64,000 nt of DNA from Chryseobacterium indologenes (GTDB lineage: Bacteria > Bacteroidota > Bacteroidia > Flavobacteriales > Weeksellaceae). The notes under the pieces were generated by a model, which was not told the origin of the DNA, ran no database searches, and saw only the letters and a program-made list of their open reading frames with translations. Shown here piece after piece: positions 38,401 to 48,544 of this stretch. How positions within the stretch are numbered: position 1 is the first letter of the stretch; each line of letters opens with the position of its first letter. The position numbers and the translations under genes are program-made. Location: assembly GCA_002439165.1 (NCBI GenBank), contig DJTE01000014.1, positions 1-64,000 of the forward strand, written 5' to 3'.

Positions 38401-41400
38401 TTCGGAACCAAAGATAAACCGATTACGGCATCCCTGTTTAAAGATTCGGTGAATATCCGGGCACAGGCCTACCTGATGATTGCCGCCAAAGGAATAGAAG
38501 CCGGTGCAAGGGTAGATTTCAACCTGAACCTATTCATCGTCAAAGTGTGGGCTGCTATCGAAGTCGGTGGAAAAGTCAGCTTTGAAAGACCGCAGACAGG
38601 AGGATATATCTATGTAGAAGGAGGGGCGGAAATCAATTTGTTCATCATCAGTGTATCCCTGTTCATTTCCATCTACTTCAGGGTAGAGCTGATCAAGCCG
38701 TTCCTGATTCTTGCAGAACTGAAATTTGAACTGAAGGTGAAAATTCTTTTCATTAAGATTAAACTTAAAGTTCATTTAACCCTCAAATGGGAGAAAAACC
38801 CTGATACAGATACCTCCGGAATACCACCTATTACCTATGAATCTGATTCCCCGGATATCGATTATCCGAAAGAAGCCAGACTGGAAAATGCGGTAAAAGG
38901 AGTGCATATGCTTACCAATGAGGAATTTATTCTTAAACCTCTGCCTGTAAATGTAGTGCCGGACCCTGCTGCTATTAAAGATAAGTTACCTTATATCCCA
39001 TTGGATACCTATGTGGATATCAAGATTGAAAAAGGAATGATTCCGGTAGCAGCTGTCGATAAAAAGATTGGCGGACATACAACAGGAGCCAACGGATATC
39101 TTGATCTGATTCCGCCTGAGAAAAACCAGCCGGGAGGTCATGTGATCCGCCAGGTACAGCATAAATATTCTATTGAAGATGTGATCATCAATATCGTTAA
39201 CGAACAGGGTGTCTGGGAAGAATACAATCCGTACAGGGCGGTAGTTACAGAAGAAGAACTTCCGAACCTTCCGAATATCAATAATTTCAAAATTGGTTTC
39301 TGGCAGAAGAACAATGAAAAATACGATACGATCAGAATTCTTGCTTCCACGCCTTTCTCTTTCATGGACGGAGGACAGCCGGGATGGTTTATTCCTGAAC
39401 AATACGGGATCACTGCCTCTACCTTATTCTGTACGGAACATACGGAAACATGGCATGAATCCAACGTTCTGGATAAAACGGTAGGAACTGTATACCACCA
39501 GCCTTTAATGTATCCGAATGAATACATCAACGGAGCGTATTACAATATTCTGGGAGCGGCATCGGATAACGATTATATGAGTGTTTCCAACATATCCAAT
39601 CCGCATAACTTTGCCAGGTCCTTAAAGATCGAAAACGGAAACGGGATGGTCATTCTTCTTCCGCAGGCTTCTGCCCAGGTAAGATTATGGCTTACCACAA
39701 CGGCCGTAAACCTGAGGGTAAGATACTATAAAGATGTTTTCTCCAATTCCATCTACCAGCAGTATGAACTGATCACTGAGGTGGTAAAATCAAAAGCTGA
39801 ACTGGCTGCTGATCTACTGGCGTATAAATCAGATGATTATGGCGGACAGTATGTAAGCAAAATAGAAATCATTCCTCAAAATCAGAACCAGGCGGAGATA
39901 GATTCTATTAATGCCCAGATTGAGCAGCTATGGCTGGATGCAGCTTCCAACTCATCAGGTGAAGTATCCACTATTTTTCTTAACAGGTTCCAGCGTGAAG
40001 TGTACAAATCTCTTATGGCAACGCTGTCTAAATTAAGAAGCAGAGGATGTACATCTTCACTGTGCAGCGAACTTGATTTTGATATTCTTCATACTCAGGA
40101 TAATTACCAGGGGACCGGATGGCCGGGAACTGTAAATCTTTCAGACTCTACGGTAATTAACAATTATACGGAATACCAGGCACAGTTCAATGCAGTGACA
40201 GGCCAGGACGGACCTTATGTGGACTTTAATACCCATTCCGTAATATTCCTGTATGTACCATTTCAGGACCCTTCCGTTCTGCATAATACCACAATCGGGA
40301 AAATATCGGCAGGTTCATCCAGACTGGAGATCTGCTATGTAGATAATCTTCCGAAACGTCGTGCGGACAAAGCAGTGATTATTAAGGTAAATAAAACCCA
40401 GGACAAGCCGATTAAACTCAGCTTTACACCGGACTGCGGATGTAACGGAAAAGAAGACCCGTGCCATCGTAAAGATGAACTGTGCAACTTCCTGACCCAG
40501 CTGATGTATGACCTTAACACATGTCTTTTATACAATGGCAGTTCAGATGATCTGAGATGGCATTGGAAATGTTTTGAAATTTTCATCGGAAGTATTCTCC
40601 GCTTTGAAGAAGGACATCCTCAGTATGAACTCGTAGGAGGTTATGGATATATCATTAACGAATTAAAGGAACTTGAAGAATACGGACATCTTGAAGGGGC
40701 TACGGTAACAGGAGCAATGCAGATTGTGAAGAAAATCTATGATATCATCTACCAGCTTGGAGATTGCGGATGTAATGACAGCGGTGAAACAGCCGTGAAC
40801 TGTTTTACACTGATGCACCAGGTATCATGGCTTACGGCACAGGATCATGAATATCAGCAGACTATTCCTTCTCAGCCGGCTGTGGTACAGGATTCTCAGC
40901 TGATGATGGAAGCCATGGAAAAAGTAATTCAGCCGATCTGGAGACCAAACAGTGTATACTGTGTCAATCTGAAGCTGAAAGACGAAGTAAACGGAGATAC
41001 ACCTCACATTTATGATTACTATTTTGGATTTAAAACCGCCGGACCGATCGGACATTTTGAAAAAAGAAATATAAAATATCTCGAACTGATTAAAGATGAA
41101 AACGGAGTTCCTTTGGATCCGGAGCAGAGAAAAAAACCGGAAGAATATCCGATTACCTCTCTCAAATCTTATATCGATATGAAGAGGTCTTATCCTAATG
41201 CAGACGGAAGCCTGCTGATGTCCAAACCGATCTTCTATGGAAACAGAGAATGTGAAATACGTCTGTTCTTTACAAAACCATATGTCTACAATATGCTCAA
41301 GACTTGGGATAAAATAGAACCGGGACTGAAAAAACTGAAAGGAAATATCAATATCGTGATCAAAGATCCTGTTACAGATGTTATTGTACCTTATCCGCTG

Positions 41401-42336
41401 CCTCAGGACTGGACCATGCACGAAACAGTACCTGAAGGAGAAGAATCCTGGTTACCGGATGATCCTAATCTTCCTCTAAGCATTCAGCAGATGTTCAATT
41501 ATGTGAATCATATTAACCAGAATCCGGGTTCTATGGTCTGCAGCCTTCAGTTGGGAGATCCTGTTAAACCGAAATCATACAGCTACTCAGTTGTACTTAC
41601 GAATCTGAATCCTGAAAAGCTGTATACAGCAATTGTGTACAATGCCTTTGATGAAGACGGAAACGGAAGCATTGCCGATCAGCTCAACGACAAAGGAGAG
41701 ATCATCTATGAAGAAAACCAGAAAGTTCACGAGTTTACCTTCAAAACTTCCAGATATATGAATTTCAGGGAGCAGGTAGAAAGTTATAGACTGAAAGATT
41801 TTGACGATACTAACGTCCTTGTAGATGAAAAAGATGCGGTTTATAAAATCAATGTAAACCTTTCGGAACAGTCGCTGAACGATGCCTATACTTTGGTGTC
41901 CGGAGGAACTGAAAATGCATATCTGAAAAATCTGGTAGAAACCTATTCTGAAGTGTTTGACAGGGCTTTTGAAGGAGTTTTGGGAATAAAACCACTTGAT
42001 CCGCCTTCCGCAACAGAATTTGTGAAAATTGTAAATGCAGAAAAAGATGTCGTGGCAATCCTGGTGAGAAACCCGGAACCGTTCAACGATCCGAAAATTC
42101 CTCTGACTGAAGTGGCGAATACTTTCGAAATTCTTAAAGCAGACGGAATAAATGCAGATGACAGCTTTAAGGTTTTATACTCAAAAGATTATTCACAGAT
42201 GCTGATCATGAATAAAAACAAGAAAATAACCAATGAGAAGATCCGTTGCAGGTTCAGATACAAAGCATGGAACGGAACTGCCTATACAGAGCAATCAGAG
42301 GTGATTACAAACGATATACAATTAATCAATAATTAA
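35497..42336 (+). CDS. Giant beta-rich protein, 2279 aa, unknown function
   Basis: A 2279-aa protein with no signal peptide and no family I can name with confidence. Residues ~560-1100 alternate short hydrophobic and polar strands over a very long stretch (for example YRGKISVQLPKMNMYGSAEM, then GSFGIFGFRGLLGYR, ending in KFELKVKILFIKIKLKVHL). This looks like an extended beta-groove or solenoid of the DUF6603-like kind; that comparison is tentative. Two Cys clusters, DCGCNGKEDPCHRKDELC near 1645 and GDCGCNDSG near 1755, could bind metal. It is followed 8 bases later by the next giant gene. Structural scaffold or large effector are both possible. Confidence 0.7.
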   Translation: MPNNTPAPLHYYPRLSNLITLDSLPSSLDFVKTLAQSIFSRIYYKNYQGSISPLGESAFYSLSIVSKTRLEFDLIYGLKFVLNRDHEDNTISSFPVTVRYNWPVIAYLSRFDLDSFSFEPQEIFNIALVCLNVSEETVVNEAINVFVNGTGDPVHQFVDDFNAELGTALSTPIPYPVTGNRIRELITSINKAYGDGAALAAFSLYILDKADLSKTKENIKKFFKRILPEDINEYIKNIIRPQALVTLETSASVEFPRNILLPWKEETVNGEVVLMPDPDDNKKTSFDFAKAVFYADTDAGIGYNLDLAGTLDPKYSEIAKTGLLIQIERLKLDLSKKKNIPEADAMGYPPDFVGVYADALSVTLPPKWFSKESTYQSTLRLGGYNLLVGTGGVTGTFALEAVPVSSGAGQVTSFFNNNFSFTYPITGYKILNDEMIQEVPIGNYDELLAYVNALPDKNQYRFKFPLQVNENGGAAKTIESQDKFREYINSFYSGNNDYMWLNLGKDADKSWKIGFKKFDISFFHGKVTSSHLHAQLELPKFTRQDNPNGLARIDVYGEWESKENFKLSAAFLPSGWKMNLFNFLDFHLQNIEVGKKNDNFFIGADTKITFPPGSFGAKMLKDGIDLPAMRFYGNGKFELAGGNTVIPVNLSLDIGPITMSVTAVHFGTIQRMKNGVMRSYNYIGFDGGINVNPLGLDVRGNGVKFYYTNDNDEHGGSGDSYFHISTLEIDLVIPGSASASAAMAIIKGALTIPEPGVSTEYRGKISVQLPKMNMYGSAEMAFDPKYPGFYIDASVELPVAIPLGSFGIFGFRGLLGYRYIAHKKAIGMTDDDSWYDFYVHPERGIHMDKFIGPQYTKEFSAPFSVGVGASLATLDGRLASLRAMVLLSLPSMFAIDAGLTIISERLGLTEDDPRVPPFYAFVIVGNNSLEIGAGGNFQLNKKDGSFIDIKAEVQMGFFFKNQKPWYVNFGTKDKPITASLFKDSVNIRAQAYLMIAAKGIEAGARVDFNLNLFIVKVWAAIEVGGKVSFERPQTGGYIYVEGGAEINLFIISVSLFISIYFRVELIKPFLILAELKFELKVKILFIKIKLKVHLTLKWEKNPDTDTSGIPPITYESDSPDIDYPKEARLENAVKGVHMLTNEEFILKPLPVNVVPDPAAIKDKLPYIPLDTYVDIKIEKGMIPVAAVDKKIGGHTTGANGYLDLIPPEKNQPGGHVIRQVQHKYSIEDVIINIVNEQGVWEEYNPYRAVVTEEELPNLPNINNFKIGFWQKNNEKYDTIRILASTPFSFMDGGQPGWFIPEQYGITASTLFCTEHTETWHESNVLDKTVGTVYHQPLMYPNEYINGAYYNILGAASDNDYMSVSNISNPHNFARSLKIENGNGMVILLPQASAQVRLWLTTTAVNLRVRYYKDVFSNSIYQQYELITEVVKSKAELAADLLAYKSDDYGGQYVSKIEIIPQNQNQAEIDSINAQIEQLWLDAASNSSGEVSTIFLNRFQREVYKSLMATLSKLRSRGCTSSLCSELDFDILHTQDNYQGTGWPGTVNLSDSTVINNYTEYQAQFNAVTGQDGPYVDFNTHSVIFLYVPFQDPSVLHNTTIGKISAGSSRLEICYVDNLPKRRADKAVIIKVNKTQDKPIKLSFTPDCGCNGKEDPCHRKDELCNFLTQLMYDLNTCLLYNGSSDDLRWHWKCFEIFIGSILRFEEGHPQYELVGGYGYIINELKELEEYGHLEGATVTGAMQIVKKIYDIIYQLGDCGCNDSGETAVNCFTLMHQVSWLTAQDHEYQQTIPSQPAVVQDSQLMMEAMEKVIQPIWRPNSVYCVNLKLKDEVNGDTPHIYDYYFGFKTAGPIGHFEKRNIKYLELIKDENGVPLDPEQRKKPEEYPITSLKSYIDMKRSYPNADGSLLMSKPIFYGNRECEIRLFFTKPYVYNMLKTWDKIEPGLKKLKGNINIVIKDPVTDVIVPYPLPQDWTMHETVPEGEESWLPDDPNLPLSIQQMFNYVNHINQNPGSMVCSLQLGDPVKPKSYSYSVVLTNLNPEKLYTAIVYNAFDEDGNGSIADQLNDKGEIIYEENQKVHEFTFKTSRYMNFREQVESYRLKDFDDTNVLVDEKDAVYKINVNLSEQSLNDAYTLVSGGTENAYLKNLVETYSEVFDRAFEGVLGIKPLDPPSATEFVKIVNAEKDVVAILVRNPEPFNDPKIPLTEVANTFEILKADGINADDSFKVLYSKDYSQMLIMNKNKKITNEKIRCRFRYKAWNGTAYTEQSEVITNDIQLINN

Positions 42337-42344
42337 ATCAAGAC

Positions 42345-45300
42345 ATGAGTTTTTTTAAATATAATCATTACAACACTTCTGAAGTGGCTATTAATTCCTC
42401 TTACAAAGGAACTGACAGTGTTATTTTTGCCGGACGTTTTAAAGATTCCGGGCTGATCACGGCGATCAGCGAGAATGGAGTGCTGCAGTGGAACAAGGCC
42501 TATAACTTTGCAGATGGCAGAGATCTGGTTTTTATCAAAGCGCTTCCGTTTTCAGATAATGAACATATCCTGGTCGGAATCAGATCTGGAAAGACCCCGG
42601 TGATAATAAGAATCAAAAACTCCGGAGACATCATCTGGAGCCGTACTTTTCCGGATATTACAACCAGTGAAAAGAATCTGTTTGCCGAGATCTTTATAGG
42701 AAACATGATCTATCTTGCCTATTATGATCTCAATATGGGCCGAAGCGGAACACTTCTCATCGATGGAGAAGCAAATGTTTTATCGAAAAAATATATAGAA
42801 AACCAACCCGGAAGCTATCTGCAGGTCACAGGTATTGCCACATATCAGGAAATGGTACTCCTGAGCGCCAATGAGGTGATCAATAATGATATGAAAAGAG
42901 GGGTTTTCATGAAAGGACAGGTAACAGTCCCTGTTCTCGAGTCCATGTATACACAAATGGGGGGGGCTCCCATAGAGCTTAATGGAATTTACTGCCGTGA
43001 AATCCAGGGGAATTATGAAATATACCTGACAGGAGTGGTGGACGGAACCCCGGTTTTAATGACCGGGGAAAGTGACCAGGCTATTGTTTACTCTCATCAT
43101 CCGGGCCAGGATCTCCGCTTTACCTTTGGCAATGATTACTTTTATATCTGTAACAGATACAGTGAAGTTACCCTTTCTAAATATAATTTCACCCATGACT
43201 GGACCAAAAGAGTAGATCTGAAAGGATTTATGATCGATCACGTTAAACAGAATAAAGTAGTGGTGAGAGCAGAGCCGGATACCGATAATTATTCAGGGTA
43301 TATGGCCGGTACAATCGACAGCTGCCGGACTACGCCTGTCGATAATTTCCAGCCGGTTTTCAGGGAATATCAGAGACAGGATGCAGGCTATACCTCTTCT
43401 GATGCTTCCTCTTCAGTAGACTATCCGGATTTTATTCTTGAAGATCTTTCTTATGAAGGAGAAAACATCTGTGATAACGGTGGAGGTACAGCCATTCCTT
43501 TTAACGATCTTTCAGGGCTTCAGACACCGAGTTTCTATCTTCAGGCTGCCGGCTCCAAAGGAGAAGACAGTGCCAGGGGAATCCACTTGAGATGGGCATT
43601 CGGAGGGTTGCTGGGTGAAAATCACCTGCCTAAAGGAAATATGGCCGGTACGTATTATAACTTCAACAAACCCGGGGATTTCGTAAAAATATACAGAACC
43701 CCTTATGTAAAATCGGTTTTCACACTCGATTTTTCAACACCTCCGGAACTGATCGATGACGGGCAGAAAGCATGGATCTATAAGTTTAATAACGGCCAGA
43801 GAATGATCTATGTTTATTTTAAAAATAAAAATACATATTCCTTTGTAAGGCAGAGCGTAGACCCCTTCACAGAACCCCTGAAATTTATCAGAACCTATGG
43901 GAACGAACTCATTGAAATCCATTGTAAAACGGATATGTTCTTTGCCGCAACGCAGAACGTTACATGGCAGCCCGGTTCCCGTCTGATGACAGAAGTTCTT
44001 TCAACGGAAAACTCAGGAAATGTTTCGGAATATTACCTGAGCTGCCGGAGAACAGGCAGGGTGGGAGCTCCCTATTTCACCGCAGAGAACGGGAAGATCA
44101 TCCGTTTCAAACCGGATAACTGCCTGGTGTATTCTGTTGATTTTGAATTTTATTCAGACTTTATCATAAGCAGAAACGAAGAGCAGGCCTGGACTTTTAT
44201 CAATGATTTCTCTCTGACTCTGGAAAGTGAGCGCGCTTATAAAGAACTTGATCCGCTTCCCAATGAAAATCCCGTTCATGGTGCCTGGCTGAGATACAAC
44301 GACAATGCATTTGTGAATATTGAGAACTATAAAAACAGATGGGAACATTCTTCTCAGGGGCCTCTTGACAGAGATATAAGAACTGTTGTGGAACAGTATA
44401 TAAAACTGAGTGATGAACAGGCCAATCCAAAAGCCTATGAAACCATTGATTTTAATTTTTCCCAGGATTCTGTGAACGATCCTTTCGTTACCATTTCCAA
44501 TGATCCTCCCGAGCCGGGTTCCACACAGGTTGCCAATCTGGATATGCTGAATATCGCAGCACTGGATTATCATGTGGCAAGAATGCTCGGACTGGGTTAT
44601 CTTGACATCAGAGACAGTGTTGTAGGACAGGAATTTATCTATATTGCCGAGTACTATACCAATAACGATCTGGATATCAATGCTTCCGAGAAGACCTATC
44701 AGCTGCTTTCAATGTCTCTCCCTGTATCTACGGATATAGAAAGACTTCCTATGCCTGTGGACCTGATGAAACTGTCGAAAGGAATGGGAGCCAATAACCA
44801 GAATTCTTCCCCTTTATATGATAATGAAGGATATTCACACGATGGAAAATTCCGCTATATAGGAATTCATAATCAGAATGTTCCTGATTATGAAGTCAAT
44901 CCGGGCTTCTTCGCATCATCAGTTCCTTTTGATGCCTCACAAATGACCAAACCGGTATATGCCGGATTGGAATACCGTTTCATAGAACCCGGAAAACCCG
45001 ATAATTATCTATGGTTCAAGCCTGAGCTCTGCCATGATACCCGCTATTTGAATATAGACGGAACCGTAAATTCTGATCAGGCCTTTGAAACACTGCCGAT
45101 AAGAATTCCGGATAATAATGATCCGATGTATATGCACAAGCAGGATAAAACAGGAACCTACTTTTATAAATCTTATGGGATCAGCTGGTTCTCCAGATCG
45201 GGAATGGGAGATATGGAACTTTCCATAGAAACAGAAATCAAACCATTCAACAGGCTGCTGCCTCCGTCAGGGGTTACCGCTTTTAATATTCAGAAAGAGT

Positions 45301-48300
45301 TCCCGCTGACATTTACCTCCAAAGAAGAACAGCTGAGGCTAAAGGAAATCGGGAGTACAGATAAGACACTGGTAAGGCTTTTATATGATTATTACAGCTA
45401 TCAGGATATGATGACCTATTCTATTCCTTTTGATTCTGTAATACCTGATCAGGACTATCTTAACGATCCAAACTCACTGTTCCCTGATGATAAAGAGGTT
45501 TTTGCAGATGAAGCTGAAATTTATTTCAGAAACTATACGCCAAAGATCATTTCCGCAAAAGCATATGAGGTAGCCTATCATCCCAATCAGCTGATGGCAA
45601 CCATCCGGACGCAGGATTATGCTGTTCCGGGGTCAGGAGCTACCGTGCCGGGAAGTTCGCAGCCGTCGATTGTTCCGGAATATTTCAAATCCAGGATTCC
45701 GGACGGATCCGTGGCAGCCGATTTTATCGGAGGAATATTCCTGATGGATTCGGAATCCTATATCATCCATGAAATTGCTCAGGGAGCACAGGGACTGGAT
45801 TTTACAGTCTTCAAAAAAGTTCCGAGTGAGGCAATCATTGCAGGGCAGACTCCTGTTATTGATCAGACGTCGCTTGCACTTCCCGTCATCAGTTCTGCAT
45901 CTGAAGGATTATTCAGTGCTACGGAGAACCTTCAGAATACAACAGCATGGGGAGTTAAAAATCCAAATTCGCTGAAAGTGAAGATCGGTACAGACGACTG
46001 GACGGTACACAGGGAAATCATATCAGTACCGCAGTCTGGAGGAACAGTTCAGAAATATCTGGAAAAGAGCAGGGGCTTCTGGAAAAATGCCAATATCGAA
46101 CCGCTTTTTGAAAAACTGTACAAATACCAGAACAGTGTCGGCACCGTTATAGAATATGATGTTGATAATCCTCCGCAGGTATTTCAGGGAGTATATAAAA
46201 TAACCTTCCCCGGGTTTTCATTAAGCCAGCATCCGCAATATTCTGATGGCGGTCATTCAGCAGAGTGGTTCAGGGGAATGGTGAGACTATTTACCAATGA
46301 AAGTTATGTAGACGGAACAGCCATCGATTCCAGATCCATATTTAAAGTGGTAAAAACCGAAGGGATAGGAACATCTCAGGATCTGGTACTTTATATTTAT
46401 GACGAAAGTTTTGAGATTATTGAAGAGGTAGACAGCCATCTTCCGATTCTGTACACAGCTGCAGATACCATCCCGAAATTGCCGTCAAATCCTTTAACCG
46501 GAAAAGGGCTGGATGTCAATTATTATCCTTCCTATAAGGTCTATCTGTATGAAAATACGGACAACAACCTGAATGAGGACAATATTTTACCGTCAGGAGA
46601 CGAAGATGTGAGATATTCTATTTTCGGACTGAGAAGTGTTGATGAGGACAATACCGATATGCAGGGGGCAAAATATAAGTCGAAGTTCAGCATTCCTGCG
46701 GTGATGTTTGCCAACAGGATCATAGAACCCAAACAGCCCCGAAAACCTAAAGGTTCCAAATATGCAACCAGACCGGATAAATTTGGAAAATCTACTTATA
46801 GTTTTATTACAAAATATCAGCAGAAACCTTATTCGGTACAGTTTTTCAGAGCAAACAATACCCTGATGCTGGCCGCGCTTTATGAAACTGAAACGATCAG
46901 GGAAATAAAAGCCAATCTGGCATTGCTCGGTGGAAACGAAGAGACATTCTTCAATGACCGATGGATGAACTTTGTGGATTTTGAAATGCTAACCAGTGGA
47001 GCAGACGGCTATGAAATACTTCCGGAAACAGGAGACTTCACCTATCAGCTTCCGCTTCCGGACAGTAAGGATTTCTTCAATGCAGTCAATCATTTTATCA
47101 CAGAGCATAATAAGTATTATAAACTCGTTCAGGGCTGTCCGCTGATTGAAGAAGTAGAATTCGGAAACGTAGAGTTCAGCAGGGAGATTATTTCAGCAAT
47201 TCCGGGTGTTTCAGGATCTTTAAGCTTCGGAGCATTTGTTAAAGAAAGGCTGTTCAACTGCTTCATGCCGCTTACAGAAGTTCCGGTGATCTATCAGCAT
47301 ATTAAAAACCTTAATTTGTCTGACAGTCTGGGACACAGACCGAAAAATAAAAAACAGAGCATCAGGGATGCCAGCGGTTATCTGCTGCCCACCACCCATT
47401 CTGATTTTGATATGGCACCAATGGCTGCAATATACAGCCAGGCACCGGAACATTCCACCCTGTTTACAGACTTTACCCTGGACGGTTCTTCGGATAACTT
47501 CTACTTCTATGGAGTAAGAGAGCTCGGGAATCAGATGCAGATGGGAGAGTTCAGTCCTTTCTTGGGTCCTGTAAAGCTCGTAAACACCAACCCTGCGGAA
47601 CCTGCCAAAATCATGAGCCTGCTACCGGTTATGGAAGATACGGCAACAGGTGAAAAGGCAAAAATAAGAATCGAGATCAATGCGTATCCGGAAGTGCAGA
47701 AAATTAATAAAATCTCTGTATACAGAACAGATAATAAACTGAGCTCCGAGTCTATTCTCGATATGAAACTCATTAAAACAGTTGATATTGATGATGTGGA
47801 AACCGATCCGGAAAACAGTACCTGGATTGTGTACGATGAATTTGAAGATATGGAAAACAAACCGTATGGAGATCTGATGTTCTACCGTGTTGTAGTATCC
47901 AGAAAAGTGGAATATTCTACAACAGATTACAACGTAATGCCTCCGGCTTCTCAGGTTATCGTGGAGCAGGCACCGTCTTTGGCCTCTAAAGTTATCGTTT
48001 CCACGCTGATAGAAAGTGCTGCCCCTCCGGCTCCGGAACTGAGGTACCATTCCGAACCTGTGGAGTCAGATGTCATCAACTGGGTGATTTTGTCCTGGGA
48101 TCAGGTTTGCTATAAAGGAAAATATCACCTTTATAAAATGGGCGCACAGGGGAACTGGAATGAAATTGCCAGAATAGATACAGATAGAAAAGACACTTCG
48201 AAAGCTCACCTTTACCTGCTTGAAAATGATCCGGTAACAGGTGTCGGAGAGTGGATACAGAAAGAAACATTTGATATGACGCAGAATGAGTTCTTCCTTC

Positions 48301-48527
48301 CGCTGGAAAAGCTGAACCTGGATCCAATGTCCATCAGGAATGCAGACGGCAGTATTCTGTACCACCATTTCAAAATGGTTGCAGAGAATACATCAGATAT
48401 GTACAGTAAAGAGGAAAAAATCCTTACGATTTACAGAGAAGAAACCTGGTCGGATATAGGAGGGATTTCTCATGACGGAACAGACGGAATGATCCTTCAG
48501 GGAACCTTTATTGTAAGACCTAATTAA
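42345..48527 (+). CDS. Giant protein, 2060 aa, propeller-like start and beta-sandwich end
   Basis: A 2060-aa protein without signal peptide. Residues ~1-330 have repeated blades (GLITAISENGVLQWNK, PVIIRIKNSGDIIWSR) like a PQQ/WD-type beta-propeller. A conserved-looking stretch GIHLRWAFGG near 415 follows. The last ~300 residues look like fibronectin type III sandwiches (INKISVYRTDN, WVILSWDQVCYKGKYHLYK). The middle is unrecognised. A run of eight G at 42959-42966 (codons ~205-207) is a possible slippage site. Its place between the other giant and the fibre genes suggests a structural part of a large assembly; this is inference. Confidence 0.65.
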   Translation: MSFFKYNHYNTSEVAINSSYKGTDSVIFAGRFKDSGLITAISENGVLQWNKAYNFADGRDLVFIKALPFSDNEHILVGIRSGKTPVIIRIKNSGDIIWSRTFPDITTSEKNLFAEIFIGNMIYLAYYDLNMGRSGTLLIDGEANVLSKKYIENQPGSYLQVTGIATYQEMVLLSANEVINNDMKRGVFMKGQVTVPVLESMYTQMGGAPIELNGIYCREIQGNYEIYLTGVVDGTPVLMTGESDQAIVYSHHPGQDLRFTFGNDYFYICNRYSEVTLSKYNFTHDWTKRVDLKGFMIDHVKQNKVVVRAEPDTDNYSGYMAGTIDSCRTTPVDNFQPVFREYQRQDAGYTSSDASSSVDYPDFILEDLSYEGENICDNGGGTAIPFNDLSGLQTPSFYLQAAGSKGEDSARGIHLRWAFGGLLGENHLPKGNMAGTYYNFNKPGDFVKIYRTPYVKSVFTLDFSTPPELIDDGQKAWIYKFNNGQRMIYVYFKNKNTYSFVRQSVDPFTEPLKFIRTYGNELIEIHCKTDMFFAATQNVTWQPGSRLMTEVLSTENSGNVSEYYLSCRRTGRVGAPYFTAENGKIIRFKPDNCLVYSVDFEFYSDFIISRNEEQAWTFINDFSLTLESERAYKELDPLPNENPVHGAWLRYNDNAFVNIENYKNRWEHSSQGPLDRDIRTVVEQYIKLSDEQANPKAYETIDFNFSQDSVNDPFVTISNDPPEPGSTQVANLDMLNIAALDYHVARMLGLGYLDIRDSVVGQEFIYIAEYYTNNDLDINASEKTYQLLSMSLPVSTDIERLPMPVDLMKLSKGMGANNQNSSPLYDNEGYSHDGKFRYIGIHNQNVPDYEVNPGFFASSVPFDASQMTKPVYAGLEYRFIEPGKPDNYLWFKPELCHDTRYLNIDGTVNSDQAFETLPIRIPDNNDPMYMHKQDKTGTYFYKSYGISWFSRSGMGDMELSIETEIKPFNRLLPPSGVTAFNIQKEFPLTFTSKEEQLRLKEIGSTDKTLVRLLYDYYSYQDMMTYSIPFDSVIPDQDYLNDPNSLFPDDKEVFADEAEIYFRNYTPKIISAKAYEVAYHPNQLMATIRTQDYAVPGSGATVPGSSQPSIVPEYFKSRIPDGSVAADFIGGIFLMDSESYIIHEIAQGAQGLDFTVFKKVPSEAIIAGQTPVIDQTSLALPVISSASEGLFSATENLQNTTAWGVKNPNSLKVKIGTDDWTVHREIISVPQSGGTVQKYLEKSRGFWKNANIEPLFEKLYKYQNSVGTVIEYDVDNPPQVFQGVYKITFPGFSLSQHPQYSDGGHSAEWFRGMVRLFTNESYVDGTAIDSRSIFKVVKTEGIGTSQDLVLYIYDESFEIIEEVDSHLPILYTAADTIPKLPSNPLTGKGLDVNYYPSYKVYLYENTDNNLNEDNILPSGDEDVRYSIFGLRSVDEDNTDMQGAKYKSKFSIPAVMFANRIIEPKQPRKPKGSKYATRPDKFGKSTYSFITKYQQKPYSVQFFRANNTLMLAALYETETIREIKANLALLGGNEETFFNDRWMNFVDFEMLTSGADGYEILPETGDFTYQLPLPDSKDFFNAVNHFITEHNKYYKLVQGCPLIEEVEFGNVEFSREIISAIPGVSGSLSFGAFVKERLFNCFMPLTEVPVIYQHIKNLNLSDSLGHRPKNKKQSIRDASGYLLPTTHSDFDMAPMAAIYSQAPEHSTLFTDFTLDGSSDNFYFYGVRELGNQMQMGEFSPFLGPVKLVNTNPAEPAKIMSLLPVMEDTATGEKAKIRIEINAYPEVQKINKISVYRTDNKLSSESILDMKLIKTVDIDDVETDPENSTWIVYDEFEDMENKPYGDLMFYRVVVSRKVEYSTTDYNVMPPASQVIVEQAPSLASKVIVSTLIESAAPPAPELRYHSEPVESDVINWVILSWDQVCYKGKYHLYKMGAQGNWNEIARIDTDRKDTSKAHLYLLENDPVTGVGEWIQKETFDMTQNEFFLPLEKLNLDPMSIRNADGSILYHHFKMVAENTSDMYSKEEKILTIYREETWSDIGGISHDGTDGMILQGTFIVRPN

Positions 48528-48544
48528 TCATTAAATTTTAAATC

